A stretch of DNA of 64,000 bases, from contig OY723307.1 of NCBI GenBank assembly GCA_963210315.1, positions 248,001 to 312,000 on the forward strand, written 5' to 3'. Both the position numbers and the translations under genes were made by a program. Source of the stretch: Rhynchopus euleeides (Eukaryota > Euglenozoa > Diplonemea > Diplonemida > Diplonemidae). Below, piece by piece: positions 53,486 through 63,118 of the stretch. The stretch's first letter is position 1; each line of letters opens with the position of its first letter. The notes below the pieces were generated by a model. The model was not told the DNA's origin. It made no database searches and saw only the letters and a program-made list of their open reading frames with translations.

Positions 53486-55518
53486 GTGCCTCCTGCTGAT
53501 GGAATGCCTCCTGTTCAAGATATTCGAGGATGGGCCACCGCCATGCGCTCCCCGGCCTTCCTTCAACCAACTGGCCCGGGCCAGGGCACGCTGCAATGGC
53601 CCGATTTTTTCATGGCCGAAGACACAAGCCAAACCTTCAACCAACCGGTCCGCGCCGAAGACACAAGCCGAACCTTCAACCGACTGCTCCACGCCGAAGA
53701 CGCAAGCCGAACCTTCAACCGACTGCTCCGCGCCGAAGACACAAGCCGAACCTTCAACCGACTGCTCCGCGCCGAAGACACAAGCTAAACCTTCAACCGA
53801 CTGCTCCGCGCCGAAGACACAAGCCGAACCTTCAATCGACTGCTCCACGCTGAAGACACAAGCCAAACCTTCAACCGACTGCTCCGCGCCGAAGACACAA
53901 GCCAAACCCATTCCAGTCCTTCGGGGTGGGTGTCTCCTCCTGGTAACCCTCCTATCCAAGTGAACCGGGACCAGTGTTCGACAACGGCAACTCGTTGGAA
54001 GAGAGACTTTCCCAAGGATAAGGCGATGAAGAGCCTCCCAGCAAATGATGGAAAAACACATGCCAAAAGAAAGGCGGGGGGGGGAGGTCGTGTTTCTTTC
54101 CTGAGGTGGAGGCCCACGTGCTTAAAGAAGTGGGAGAACGGCGGAAGAACGACTTGCCAACGACGCGCCGCAAAATCAAGGAGCTTGCCATGTCCTTTGT
54201 TCCCTTCCCGAAAGGCTTCCAGGCTTCGGTGGAGTGGATTGACGGTTGGGCCAGGAGAAACAAGTTTCAATTTCGTACTTCGCGCATTGCCAAGCTTTCT
54301 CTTGAAAAAGCCCGGGTCCAGTTGCACAGCTTCTGGTCCACCATCAGACGCCTCTCCATCGGGTCCGAGCTGCTGCACAACCCCTTTGGTACTTTTGACC
54401 TGGTTGTGAATGTGGATGAGTCTGCCTTGTACAAGAGCTCTACCCGCAGGGACAAACTGTTGTGCTACACCACTGACACCAACATCATGGTCGATACCGA
54501 TGCTGGCAAAAATAGATTTGCCACGTTGATTGGTGCTGTCACGTTCAGTGTGAAAGACAGGACCATTCTTGCGACAAAGCAGTCGATCGTTTTTAAAGGT
54601 GCGGGCGAGAGGATAAAGAAGGAGGAGCATCAGATTCACAAAGACTCGGGGGTTAACTGTACTTTCCAGAAAACCGGCTGGGTCAAAGAAGCCGAGTGGC
54701 GGTGGTGGATTGACAGCGTCTTGGCCCCCATTTGCAAAAACAAAAACGTGCTTGTCATTTATGACTCGGCGACAACACACATTGCACCAAAAAATGTTGC
54801 GTACTTGCACAGGAAGACGGGGGCGAAGTCAGCGGTCATTCCAGGTGGGTTGACAGGAACAGTGCAGTACCTTGATGTGCATGCATTTGCACCATTCAAG
54901 GCTGCCTTCCACACTCACCTGGAAGGGCTCAAGGACAAAGCCCGTCTCGAGATGAAGAAATCAACAGCCGAAGGTTTTCGCCAGGATTGTCGCTTCACAG
55001 AGAGGTGGTACCGCGAGGCCATGTGCACCTCTGTTGGAGCTGTTTGGGGAAAGTCGGTGGAAAGTGTGAGGGGGGAGGTGGTAGCCGAGCGCTTGCGGGA
55101 TATGGGGTACGTGCTGAAGGTGTCGGGTGAGGAGGACGGGTTCGTGAAGAGCTCCCTTTGTCCGGACCTCACCTTCGCACCAAGCACAGAAACATCCCCT
55201 GAGGCTGGTGGTGCGGACCTTGAACCTGGGTTGGACGGGAAGGCAAAAGAGAGCACAGAGAAGCAGTCCACCCAAAAGAAAGTTGTGTCTCAGCCAACCC
55301 AACAGTCAAGCATCTTGGCATGGGCGAAGCCGGTTCGTGTGAACTCTCTCACACAGACACAGCCTTCCCAGTCCTCCCAGTCCTCCCAAAAGAAGCGCGC
55401 AGCGTCCCCGACCACCCAGACTCCCAACAAACACCGCAGGCTCTGCAAAGGGTGTAGGAAGCCTGGGCACAACATGCAGACTTGCCCCAACAAGCCCAAG
55501 AACTTGAAGAAGAAGTAA
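53486..55518 (+). pseudogene. pogo/Jerky-type DDE transposase, interrupted
   Basis: From ATG 53486 one frame runs through 39-bp repeats, with an in-frame TAA at 53786-53788, then TRWKRDFPKDKAMKSL and KRKAGGGGR. The frame then shifts near 54085-54099, and FPEVEAHVLKEVGERRK (CENP-B-type HTH) opens the 470-residue catalytic frame ending at 55518. Counting from 54106, the DDE residues are D104 (NVDES), D220 (VIYDSATTH) and D257 (YLDVHAFAPFK). The C-terminus has a CCHC knuckle, C-x2-C-x4-H-x4-C, at about 447-460. The stop and the frameshift beside a G-run suggest a recently inactivated copy or assembly indels; an intron is possible. Confidence 0.8.
53618..53910. repeat. 39-bp tandem repeat in the transposase N-terminal region
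   Basis: About seven units around GCCGAAGACACAAGCCGAAC plus CTTCAACCGACTGCTCCGC. Thirty-nine is a multiple of three, so every frame carries a 13-residue repeat; all three plus frames are largely open here. Confidence 0.9.
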
Positions 55519-55901
55519 GTTGGGGCGTGCTGGTTGTGGCTTGTCTTTTTCACATCTTTTTTTTAAGCATCAACGCACCAACCAACCACCGACAGTGAAG
55601 CTGACAGCTCTGATGAACTGTGTATGCTTTCACTAACTCAACAAGAATGTCAACCAGGGGGGGCACCAGAGGGGGGGGGGCAATACAAATCAAAACGGTA
55701 CGAAACCAAATGAGGGGCGAGTGGTAGGACGAGAACAGAGCGGATACTCGACCGGAAGGCAGAAGAAGTGAGAGACGGACGACAGCAGTGACCAGCGCGC
55801 CCCTGGTGGACCAAACAGCCCCGCAGAGCCCCTGCAAACAGCGTTTTTAGGAAAAGTTGAATAGACGTACTAAGTACGTCTATTCGCTCGCAAACTATTT
55901 A

Positions 55902-56613
55902 CCGTATACGTAAATATTATGGAACGTAAATATTATGGAACGGGCCCATTTTTGGCCGGTCCGTTCCATAATATTTACGTTCCATAATATTTACAGGGCC
56001 AGTTGGGGACTCGGTGGTGAGGACGGCTTGCGTCAGGTAATCGCGCGAAAAGTGCACGAGTAGGTCCCGTCAGGGACTCTGTATGCCGTCCGATCACCTG
56101 GTCCAAGTCCCCGAGTCGCAGAAAGCCCTGTAAATATTATGGAACGAAAAAAATCTTGAACGCCAACCCACCAGCGTTCCAAAATATTTACGTTCCATAA
56201 TATTTACGTTCCATAATATTTACGTTCCAAAATATTTACGTATACCTGGGACCCCCCGTGTATAAGTCCCCCCCCCTTACCCCCGTGTTTAAGTCCCCCC
56301 CTGGGGGTCTGGCAGGGGGGGGACTTAAACACAGGGGGACCTAAACACGGGGGTGGGCTGGTCTGGAGGGTCATCAGGTGGCCCCTAGGCCCTCCAGGTG
56401 CTGTCTGAGTCGAAAAGTGGGGTGCCAAAAGTCCATCCGGACCGGAATTACCCCCCTACGACAGCAGAGGAAGAGGTCTTCTTGGTCTCCACTGTGCCAC
56501 CCCCGTGTTTAAGCCCCCCCTGTGTTTAGGTCCGCCCCCCCCGTGTTTAAGTCCCCCCCGGCCGAAAATCGCCTCCAGGGGGGGGACTTAAACACGGGGG
56601 GTCCCAGGTACGG
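55902..56613 (-). mobile_element. MITE-2, copy 2, split by MITE-3
   Basis: CCGTATACG termini with TA at 55900-55901 and 56614-56615. The right terminus is cut by MITE-3 at 56245-56608; removing it and one TA restores the terminus seen at 30581-30593. Inverted relative to the 30-kb copy. Confidence 0.85.
56245..56608 (+). mobile_element. MITE-3, copy 3
   Basis: CCTGGGACC and GGTCCCAGG termini; TA at 56243-56244 and 56609-56610. The innermost of four nested insertions. Confidence 0.9.
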
Positions 56614-57100
56614 TATTAATTTTCTGGCGAGGTCGATTTAGGCCCGCGCGTTCGCCGAATAGTAGTACTAAGTACGTTTATTTGACCCCCCCCTGTAAAT
56701 ACAACTACCCCCTCAAATACAACTACCCCCCGGGTTTTTCAAAATAGATTGTTTTTCCAGTATATTAGTACTACCCCCCTTTTTGTCCATTTTTTCCCCT
56801 TTCTAAGACTGTTGCCCCTGTAGTAGGGGCATGCCGCTGAGAGAAATCGGTTGCACCGAGCCTCCTGGCTGAGCTGGTAATCAACGCCACGCTCTGAAGA
56901 GCAGCACTGCCAACCACCACAGACCATCGGATACATAAGAACCCGTCCAACCCGTTTCTCCCACACAACTGTCCCGAAATGAGACCCGTCATGACCTGGC
57001 GAACCTTGAAGCGATCGCAAGGAAGAGCTGCAGTACGCAGTAACCTGCATGGGGGCACTGGCTGTGGGGGAGGTTGTCTAGCGACAAACTGGCGTTAGCT

Positions 57101-57303
57101 AGTGAGTCCTCGTTTGGAGACACCAGTCAGGTGGGGAGTTTGGTTGGGGCGGCACACTCTGTTACACATTAACGCAGGTGTCCGAAGGCAAGCTCAGTGA
57201 GAACAGAAATCTCACGTAGAGCATAAGGGTAAAAGCTTGCTCGATACATGATCTTCAGTACCGATCCTCGGTGTGAAAGCATGGCCTAACGATCTTTTGG
57301 TCT
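57101..57303 (+). rRNA. 28S (LSU) rRNA gene fragment, copy 2
   Basis: Same rRNA-like segment as 45605-45807, inside the rRNA-carrying TA element. Not functional by itself. Confidence 0.8.
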
Positions 57304-57739
57304 GCAAGCAGGTCATCGACCTCAAGAGACGCCCCTTCCACACCGCCGAGCGAGGTGGGGCCCTCTCGAGCACGGCGCGCGACACGTGATTCGCCGCTGT
57401 GTTGAACACCAGTGATGCGGGTGTTTACTGGGTGTCGGTAGTGTACCGGCGAAGGGATCTGCATGTGTATGATCCCCTTGGATCCCATTGAACCTCCGGA
57501 GGGTCTTTGGCCCGGAAGCCAACCCATAAACAAGGTTGAAATTAGGCAACTCACAACTGAAATGACCCCATCACAATCCGTACGGATTCCAAACATGCCG
57601 ATAAACAGTGTTTTGGCGACCTGGGGGTCATAAAAGTGACTCATTGTCACCAATTACCATTTATCTACATTTTCACGATTTAGGCAAGCGGTCCCGCCTA
57701 TTAGTACTACCCGGTAGTACTATTTGACCCCCCCCAGTA

Positions 57740-58880
57740 ACCCTTTAGGAGTTATCTGCACATATATGTGCAGGTAACTCAGACTTTTTTGGCCACTCGC
57801 ACTCAGGTACTTTCTACTCGAAATTTTTGACCGATTTTTTTTGTGGTGAACTCGGATGTCGCAGTTCTTTCCACGAACAACTGAGACAAAAATGGGCACG
57901 CCACAGTGCACATGTTTGTTGCGAGTGCGAAAATTGGGAAAAAACGGAAATTTCCAGAAATCGGGATTTTTTGGGGATCTGGGCACTTTGGGTGCTTACC
58001 TGGGCCTTCTACTACGACTTTTTCAAGATTTTTTTTATGGTGAACTGTTCCGAACTCAACGTGTCGTATTCTCGCAAAGAACACACATTTATCCAGAAAA
58101 AAATGCAGTTGCCGGCGAAAGAAAATTGTCGGCGAGGCCTGTCCAGCACTTCAAATTGCGGTGGCCCGGAAAAAAAATCTTTTTCCGGGAAAATCATGTT
58201 CTCGGAAACGGCGAGAACAGCGCATTTCACGACAGAAAAAAATCTGAAAAAAGTCCAAAATTGGAGAAAATTCCTGCCCAGACCAGATTTTTAGTCCACC
58301 TATTTTCCGGTTTTTGGTGGTTTTTGGGCACCCGGGGGGTCCTGCGCCTCTGGTCACAGAAACAGCCCCAAAACACCCCCAAGCCCCCTAAAAATGTATT
58401 TCTGGAAAGATGTGTCCCAAAACTGCCCGAAAGTTGCGTCTGAGTCTGGTGACCTGACCCCACTAACCCTGTATTTTCACCTTTTTCACCCCAATAATTG
58501 GGTCGGCAGGCAAAAATCGAGATTTTTTGACTTTTTCACCAAGTCTCGGCATCGTGGAATGCGCTGTCCTCGTTCTGCCCGAAAAACGCATTTTTCGGAT
58601 TTTTTATCCAAATCTGGGGGTCTGGTTTGGCCATGTGGCTGGGCCCGAAAATAAGCCAAAACTATTTTGGGTGGTCATTGGGAGTCGCCTGCCGTGTGAA
58701 AAAAAATATTTTTCTTCACAAAAAAAAAGTTGATTCTCGGATCGTTCTGAAACAACGCGTTTCACCATGAAAAAAAATTCCGATTTTGGTGGAGTAGAAA
58801 ATTGCTTACTGGGCAAAGTGGCCAAAGTCCCGGTTTTTCGGGCCTTCTAAATCGTACCCCCCTGGTCTCTAAAGGGTTAA
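57740..58880. mobile_element. Possible TTAA element; T-rich block
   Basis: CCCTTTAGGAG follows the nested elements at 57741 and TCTAAAGGG precedes TTAA at 58877-58880, short inverted ends of the piggyBac kind. The left TTAA would be completed by the flanking T at the outer element's insertion site. The interior is T-rich with GATTTTTTTTATGGTGAA-like repeats and no ORF of interest. Confidence 0.3.
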
Positions 58881-60826
58881 GCACCAACCACCCCGTACGG
58901 GGTGGGATAATATTCCTTGGGCACCTATGGGGTCGGATCGTGGAATTTTTCACCGATTTTTTTTATGGTGAAATCTTTCAGAGCAGCGGAATCAAATGCG
59001 ACCAGTTTCGGCGAGAAAGATGGAGCAGAACTAGTTTTAGGTTTGAAGGAGAATTTGGTCAAAAATCGGTTTTTGGTCACTTTTTCCACTATATTTTCCT
59101 GTTTTTGGCACCACCATCAGTTCGCCAGTATTCATCGAACAGAGGTACAACCGGCCTCGACCGCTTCCTCGCTTGAATACAAATGCCAGTGGCACGTGTT
59201 CGACTGCCGTTTGTAATGCGTGTCTCCCTCGGCCTTGCCAAGAACGATGCACCCTGAGAAGGACCGTTCCAAGACAGGCAATACCACCTCCACAGGAGAG
59301 TGTCGACGGCGCCCAGCCAGCACCCAGAAACAGTAGTGTGCAACTGAGCCCTGCACAAATTATGGGTACTTGAGACTGATGTGGAGGAATTCGAGGGCTG
59401 GACACAAGACCGCTCAATTCCCGTCCACCCCTCACACCCCGGCCCTTCTTGCATTTCCGCAGGTCGGTGCTCATGTGACCTGCAATTGGGAACGGGCACC
59501 CCGGGGCTCCACTTCACCATTTTGATCGATTTTTTTGCTGTCTCGGAATCTTCCGTGCTGATTCTGTCACATATTGCCTGCGGTTGCGCCAAGCTCGATA
59601 CCATCCAGCATTTTTCAGGGAATATCAGACGGCTCCCCAATTTCCAGGGGGATTTGGGCATTTTTGAGGACGCGCGCAAAGGAGCCCCATTTCAGGAATT
59701 TTCTGTTCAATATTTATTTTTCAGAATCTCTTGCGATCGTGGATTCCGCTGTTCAAAATTCCCCCAGGGTACTGAGGCTGATCTGGAAAAAACGGATGAC
59801 CGGTCCTCAACCCGCTCCACACGTCAGATACCCCCCTGAGGGTGGTTGAGCAGGTCGGCACAACGGGACCTGCCATTGCGGGCTGGCACCCAGGGGTGTT
59901 CTACTCCATCAAATTGAGATTTTTTTTGTACCTCGGATTCCGCTGGGCTGATTCTGTCCCAGATTGCCCCTGGTTCCGCCATTTCATGCCACCGCCTCGG
60001 ATTCTTTCAGGAGAAACTCATCAACCCCCAATTTTGGGGTGAAAATAGGCCTTTTTGGGGGTGCGTAAAGGAGTCCCATTTCAGGGTTTTTCTTCGCATT
60101 ATTTTTCAAAATTTCTTGCGATGGTGGATTCCGCGAGTCAAATACACCCGATTACCTACTTTTCGGATGAAAAAATGCGGGGTTGCGGCTTCGGGCTCAA
60201 TGAGAAAAGGTCGCAAAAACGGAAAATAAAGTCGACCCCCCCCTGGTGTTTAAAGGGTTAAGATTTTGCCTACCCCCCCCCTCCCCCCGGATTTCTTGAC
60301 AACGTGTCGCAGTGTGGCGAGCACACGCCACATTGTCTGAATTTTTGGTCAGAGTAGTACAACCACACCACGAAAGGGGGCGGGGGGATGCGCATGATTC
60401 GCCGTGGTTTTGTTTCGTTCGTCGCACGACGTATGTGCATGGAAATCCTTTTTTCACGTCATTTTGCATTCGTAGGCGGGGATGAATCATCGAGTCCCGC
60501 ACCGCACCACACGCAGCACGACACCCATCACATCACACCATCACACCGGCTCTGCAGCACCCAGTGCTGTATCTCTCCGTTGCCCCCCCCCCCTTTCCCC
60601 CACAGAACTAAACAGCATCTAATAACCATATCGGCAGGAAGAAAATCAAAAAAACCTTCCTACCCCCCGCCCCCCCCCCCCTTCAGAAGGCTTTCGCAGG
60701 GGGGCAATTTTCTTTGGTGGTGGTGCTTTTTTTTCTTGGCGAATTTGAAAGCTAATTTTTTTCCCTCCCAACCGGCCCGAACCCCCCCGGGTCAGTTTCT
60801 CCCACGGGGGGATTCTCTACCGTATC
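58881..60826. repeat. Diverged T-rich repeats, no gene
   Basis: Motifs of the form GATTTTTTTTATGGTGAA recur at 57831, 58025 and 58954 and, more diverged, at 59527, 59736, 59919 and 60105, often followed by TGGATTCCGCTG. AAAGGGTTAA recurs at 60252. An 18-bp perfect palindrome, CCACCCCGTACGGGGTGG, lies at 58888-58905. From 60262 on it is C-rich low-complexity sequence downstream of the kinase. No gene supported. Confidence 0.5.
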
Positions 60827-62197
60827 TCAATCCGCATGGCTGAACACCGCCTCTAAGCTGGCATCGAGACAGAGGGGCGGCCGGGCGAACAGCGAGGCGC
60901 CGGGGGGGAACCGGGGCGACGCTGTCGGGGACAGGGATGCCCTGCTGGCCACAAAGGAAGACGACTCGTGGAGCCGCGGGGAAGCCGACGCCGCGGAGTT
61001 CCCCCAGCGGATCTCCGACTCGTCCGGCGTGTCCGCCGTGTCGATGCTGCAGCTGCTCCCCGAGCTTGCGATCGACATCTGCCGGACAGACTTACCGCCG
61101 CCACCCTCCGCCGCCGCCGAAGCGGCGCACACCGCAGGCACCGCCACAGCGGGAAGCCTGCTCCGCAGGCTGTCCGCCACAACAGGGAGCGACCCCTGCA
61201 TGAAAGGAGACGAGATCAGAACCTCGGCGGCTGGCCTCTCCTCCGCCGACACCTGCAGCATGTCGGCACAGAGGGCCCGCAGGCCCTGCGAGTAGGTAGA
61301 GTCGATGTCATCAGGGGAGATGCGGCGGCTCCCGCAGATCTGCGCGAACAGCTCTTGGCGGGAGGCGCTCTCGAAGGGGAGGCGGAGGGTGAGAAGCTCG
61401 AAGAGGACCACGCCGAAGGACCAGATGTCCACCTTGGAGGAGTAGGGCCGCCTGCAGACGATCTCCGGTGCGGTGTAGAGGGGCGACCCGCAGAGGGTCA
61501 TGCTGCGGTTGCGTGAGGCGATCTCCTTGCGCGCAGACTGCGCCGTGCTCTCGGCGCGTGTGGCGAGGCCGAAGTCCCCCACCTTAATCACACCCTCCGC
61601 AGTCAGGAAGATGTTCTTCGGCTTGATATCGCGGTGGATAACGCCCTGCGCGTGGATGTACCTCAGCGCAAGCCCCACCTGGACCGCATACTCCATCACG
61701 ACATCCTCCGGCACGGAGGTGCGCTTCTGCTGGTGCCACCGGATCCTGTCGCTGAGGTCCCCCCCCTTCGCATACTCCATCACAAGGTAGAGCGAGCGCG
61801 GGGATGCCGGGGAGGGCGTGGCGGTGGAGGTGTCGGAGGAGGAGGAGGAGGGGGCTGTGCCCTGCCCGTCTCCGCAGAACCAGGAGACGAAGCGTGTGAT
61901 GTTGAGGTGGTTGAGGGAGCTGAGGATGGACACCTCCCGCCGGGCCCGGTCGCAGTCGGCGACCTTCTTCACGGCAAAGCACGTGGTGGTGGAGGTGGAG
62001 GTGGAGTTGGACGACGAGGTGGATGCGGTGGAGGCGCAGTCGTCGTGATCCCGTGCAGCGTTCTTCGCATTGCTGCTGCTGCTGCACCTCACGACCCAAG
62101 CATCGCAGAAGGACCCGGTGCCCAAGGGGCGCACGACGCGCAGGCCACGCGCAGCAAACTCCACTGGGTTCCGTGAGTACTTCTCGCGAATTCTCAT
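60827..62197 (-). CDS. NEK-like serine/threonine protein kinase
   Basis: 456 residues from the ATG at 62195-62197; codons before it are a (GT)n repeat with no ATG. The kinase domain spans about 20-333: G-loop GTGSFC (26-31), AVKKV with Lys77, alpha-C Glu88, HRDIKPKN (188-195), DFG (208-210) and APE (243-245). The GSPLYTAPEI activation segment and short C-lobe are NEK-like. Two Ser/Thr-rich inserts (about 39-72 and 114-134) interrupt the N-lobe. The 120-residue tail is Ser/Ala-rich without a recognisable domain. NEK kinases act in cell-cycle, centrosome and cilium control; the specific role is unknown. A single uninterrupted exon and all catalytic residues suggest a functional host gene. Confidence 0.88.
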   Translation of the reverse strand: MRIREKYSRNPVEFAARGLRVVRPLGTGSFCDAWVVRCSSSSNAKNAARDHDDCASTASTSSSNSTSTSTTTCFAVKKVADCDRARREVSILSSLNHLNITRFVSWFCGDGQGTAPSSSSSDTSTATPSPASPRSLYLVMEYAKGGDLSDRIRWHQQKRTSVPEDVVMEYAVQVGLALRYIHAQGVIHRDIKPKNIFLTAEGVIKVGDFGLATRAESTAQSARKEIASRNRSMTLCGSPLYTAPEIVCRRPYSSKVDIWSFGVVLFELLTLRLPFESASRQELFAQICGSRRISPDDIDSTYSQGLRALCADMLQVSAEERPAAEVLISSPFMQGSLPVVADSLRSRLPAVAVPAVCAASAAAEGGGGKSVRQMSIASSGSSCSIDTADTPDESEIRWGNSAASASPRLHESSSFVASRASLSPTASPRFPPGASLFARPPLCLDASLEAVFSHAD

Positions 62198-62199
62198 CC

Positions 62200-62962
62200 T
62201 AACCGCTGGGGGGAAGGGCGTGAGGTGTGTGTGTGTGGTGGGGTGGTGTAGCGGGTGTGTGAGGGGGAGAGAGAGTGGGGGGGGAGTGGCTGTGTGTGTG
62301 TGTGTGTTGCACTTCACGCTCTGCTACTCCGTCATAAAGAAGGGAGAACGGATGAGGTGTAGATTCTCTTGGTTTTGGAGTTTGGGAGAGTTGTAGAGTG
62401 GTGTGGTGTGTGTGTGTGTCGTCTTCTGTTATTGAAGGCCGCTTGTTTTAAAGCAAACTGTTCGATAAGGGAAAGGTATGATAAAGAAAATACGGACAAG
62501 ATTTGGGGGGAGAGTGGAGGGTAGTTTTCTACTTTCTTAGTGGTGTGGTGGTGTGTGTGTGCGTGTGATGGAAGAATTTACGATTCGGTGTGTGGGGGAT
62601 GGGGGGGGGGATACTTTTTCGATCCGTCAGGAAGGCGCAATCAAAAAAATAGCAAAATGGGAAGGGGGGTGGGGGGGGGAGAGAACGAGAGCCTGCCCTT
62701 GCAGCTGCAGGTAGGGTGATTTGGGTGGGAAGCGAGGGGGGGAGTTTCTACGTGTAGCTCCCTCCCCCGGCACCCCTCCTGCGGGACGTGGTGTGTGTGG
62801 ATGCAGGCGGTTGCCGTGGCGTATGAAACAGCAGCAAAGGGGGGCGGGAGGGGGGGGGGGGTTTGATCGTTGAGAGTGAATGGAAAAGCAAGTCACCCAG
62901 CACCTTCTTGCAATGGTGTCGTCCTTTTTGTAGTCACTACACCAGATATGCTGCACAAGGCA
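62200..62962. other. Upstream region of the kinase: GT microsatellites
   Basis: GT-rich arrays at about 62220-62250, 62290-62308, 62400-62420 and 62545-62565 lie just upstream of the kinase start and probably include its promoter and 5' UTR. TTTGATCGTTGAGAGTGAA at 62863 matches a motif at 63139 and 20623. No other gene. Confidence 0.5.
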
Positions 62963-63118
62963 TAGCTCTCAGTGACTCGGTCAAATTGACTGACTGACTC
63001 TGACCAAAAAGTTGTCTGGGGGCCATTTTACTGACTGACTCCGACTGACTGTGACCCACATACAACTTTTGGGTTAGAGTCAGATTCCGTCAGTCAATTT
63101 GAACGAGTCACTGAGAGC
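62963..63118. repeat. 156-bp imperfect hairpin with GCTCTCAGTGACT termini
   Basis: Left arm GCTCTCAGTGACTCGGTCAA and the right arm's reverse complement GCTCTCAGTGACTCGTTCAA continue matching for about 70 bp, with GACTGACT repeats. It is likely a small foldback or MITE related to the termini at 9540-9767. Confidence 0.7.

Larger units (their letters stand above)
52724..56695 (+). mobile_element. pogo-like DNA transposon (3.97 kb) with 29-bp perfect TIRs
   Basis: CAGGGGGGGGTCAAATAAAC starts a perfect 29-bp inverted repeat at both ends; TA flanks at 52722-52723 and 56696-56697. CAG starts plus TA duplications fit pogo/Tigger elements. Three copies of GAATAGTAGTACTTA lie near the left end (52751-52834). 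Variants lie at 56654-56672 and in a palindrome at 55859-55885. It encodes a DDE transposase and was itself invaded by MITE-2 and MITE-3. Confidence 0.85.
52693..57737 (+). mobile_element. rRNA-carrying TA element, copy 2, split by the pogo-like element
   Basis: CTGGGGGGGGTCAAATAGTA and four further bases form a perfect 25-bp inverted repeat with the right end, and TA flanks at 52691-52692 and 57738-57739. The element's own DNA is 52693-52723 plus 56696-57737, about 1.07 kb, including a 28S rRNA fragment. No transposase is encoded. Its termini differ from those of the inserted pogo-like element mainly in CTG versus CAG, so that element could supply the transposase. Confidence 0.8.

Noticed and set aside
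60301-60420. Protein-coding exon downstream of the kinase
   Set aside because: Short frames only, bounded by low-complexity C tracts, with no splice context I could defend.
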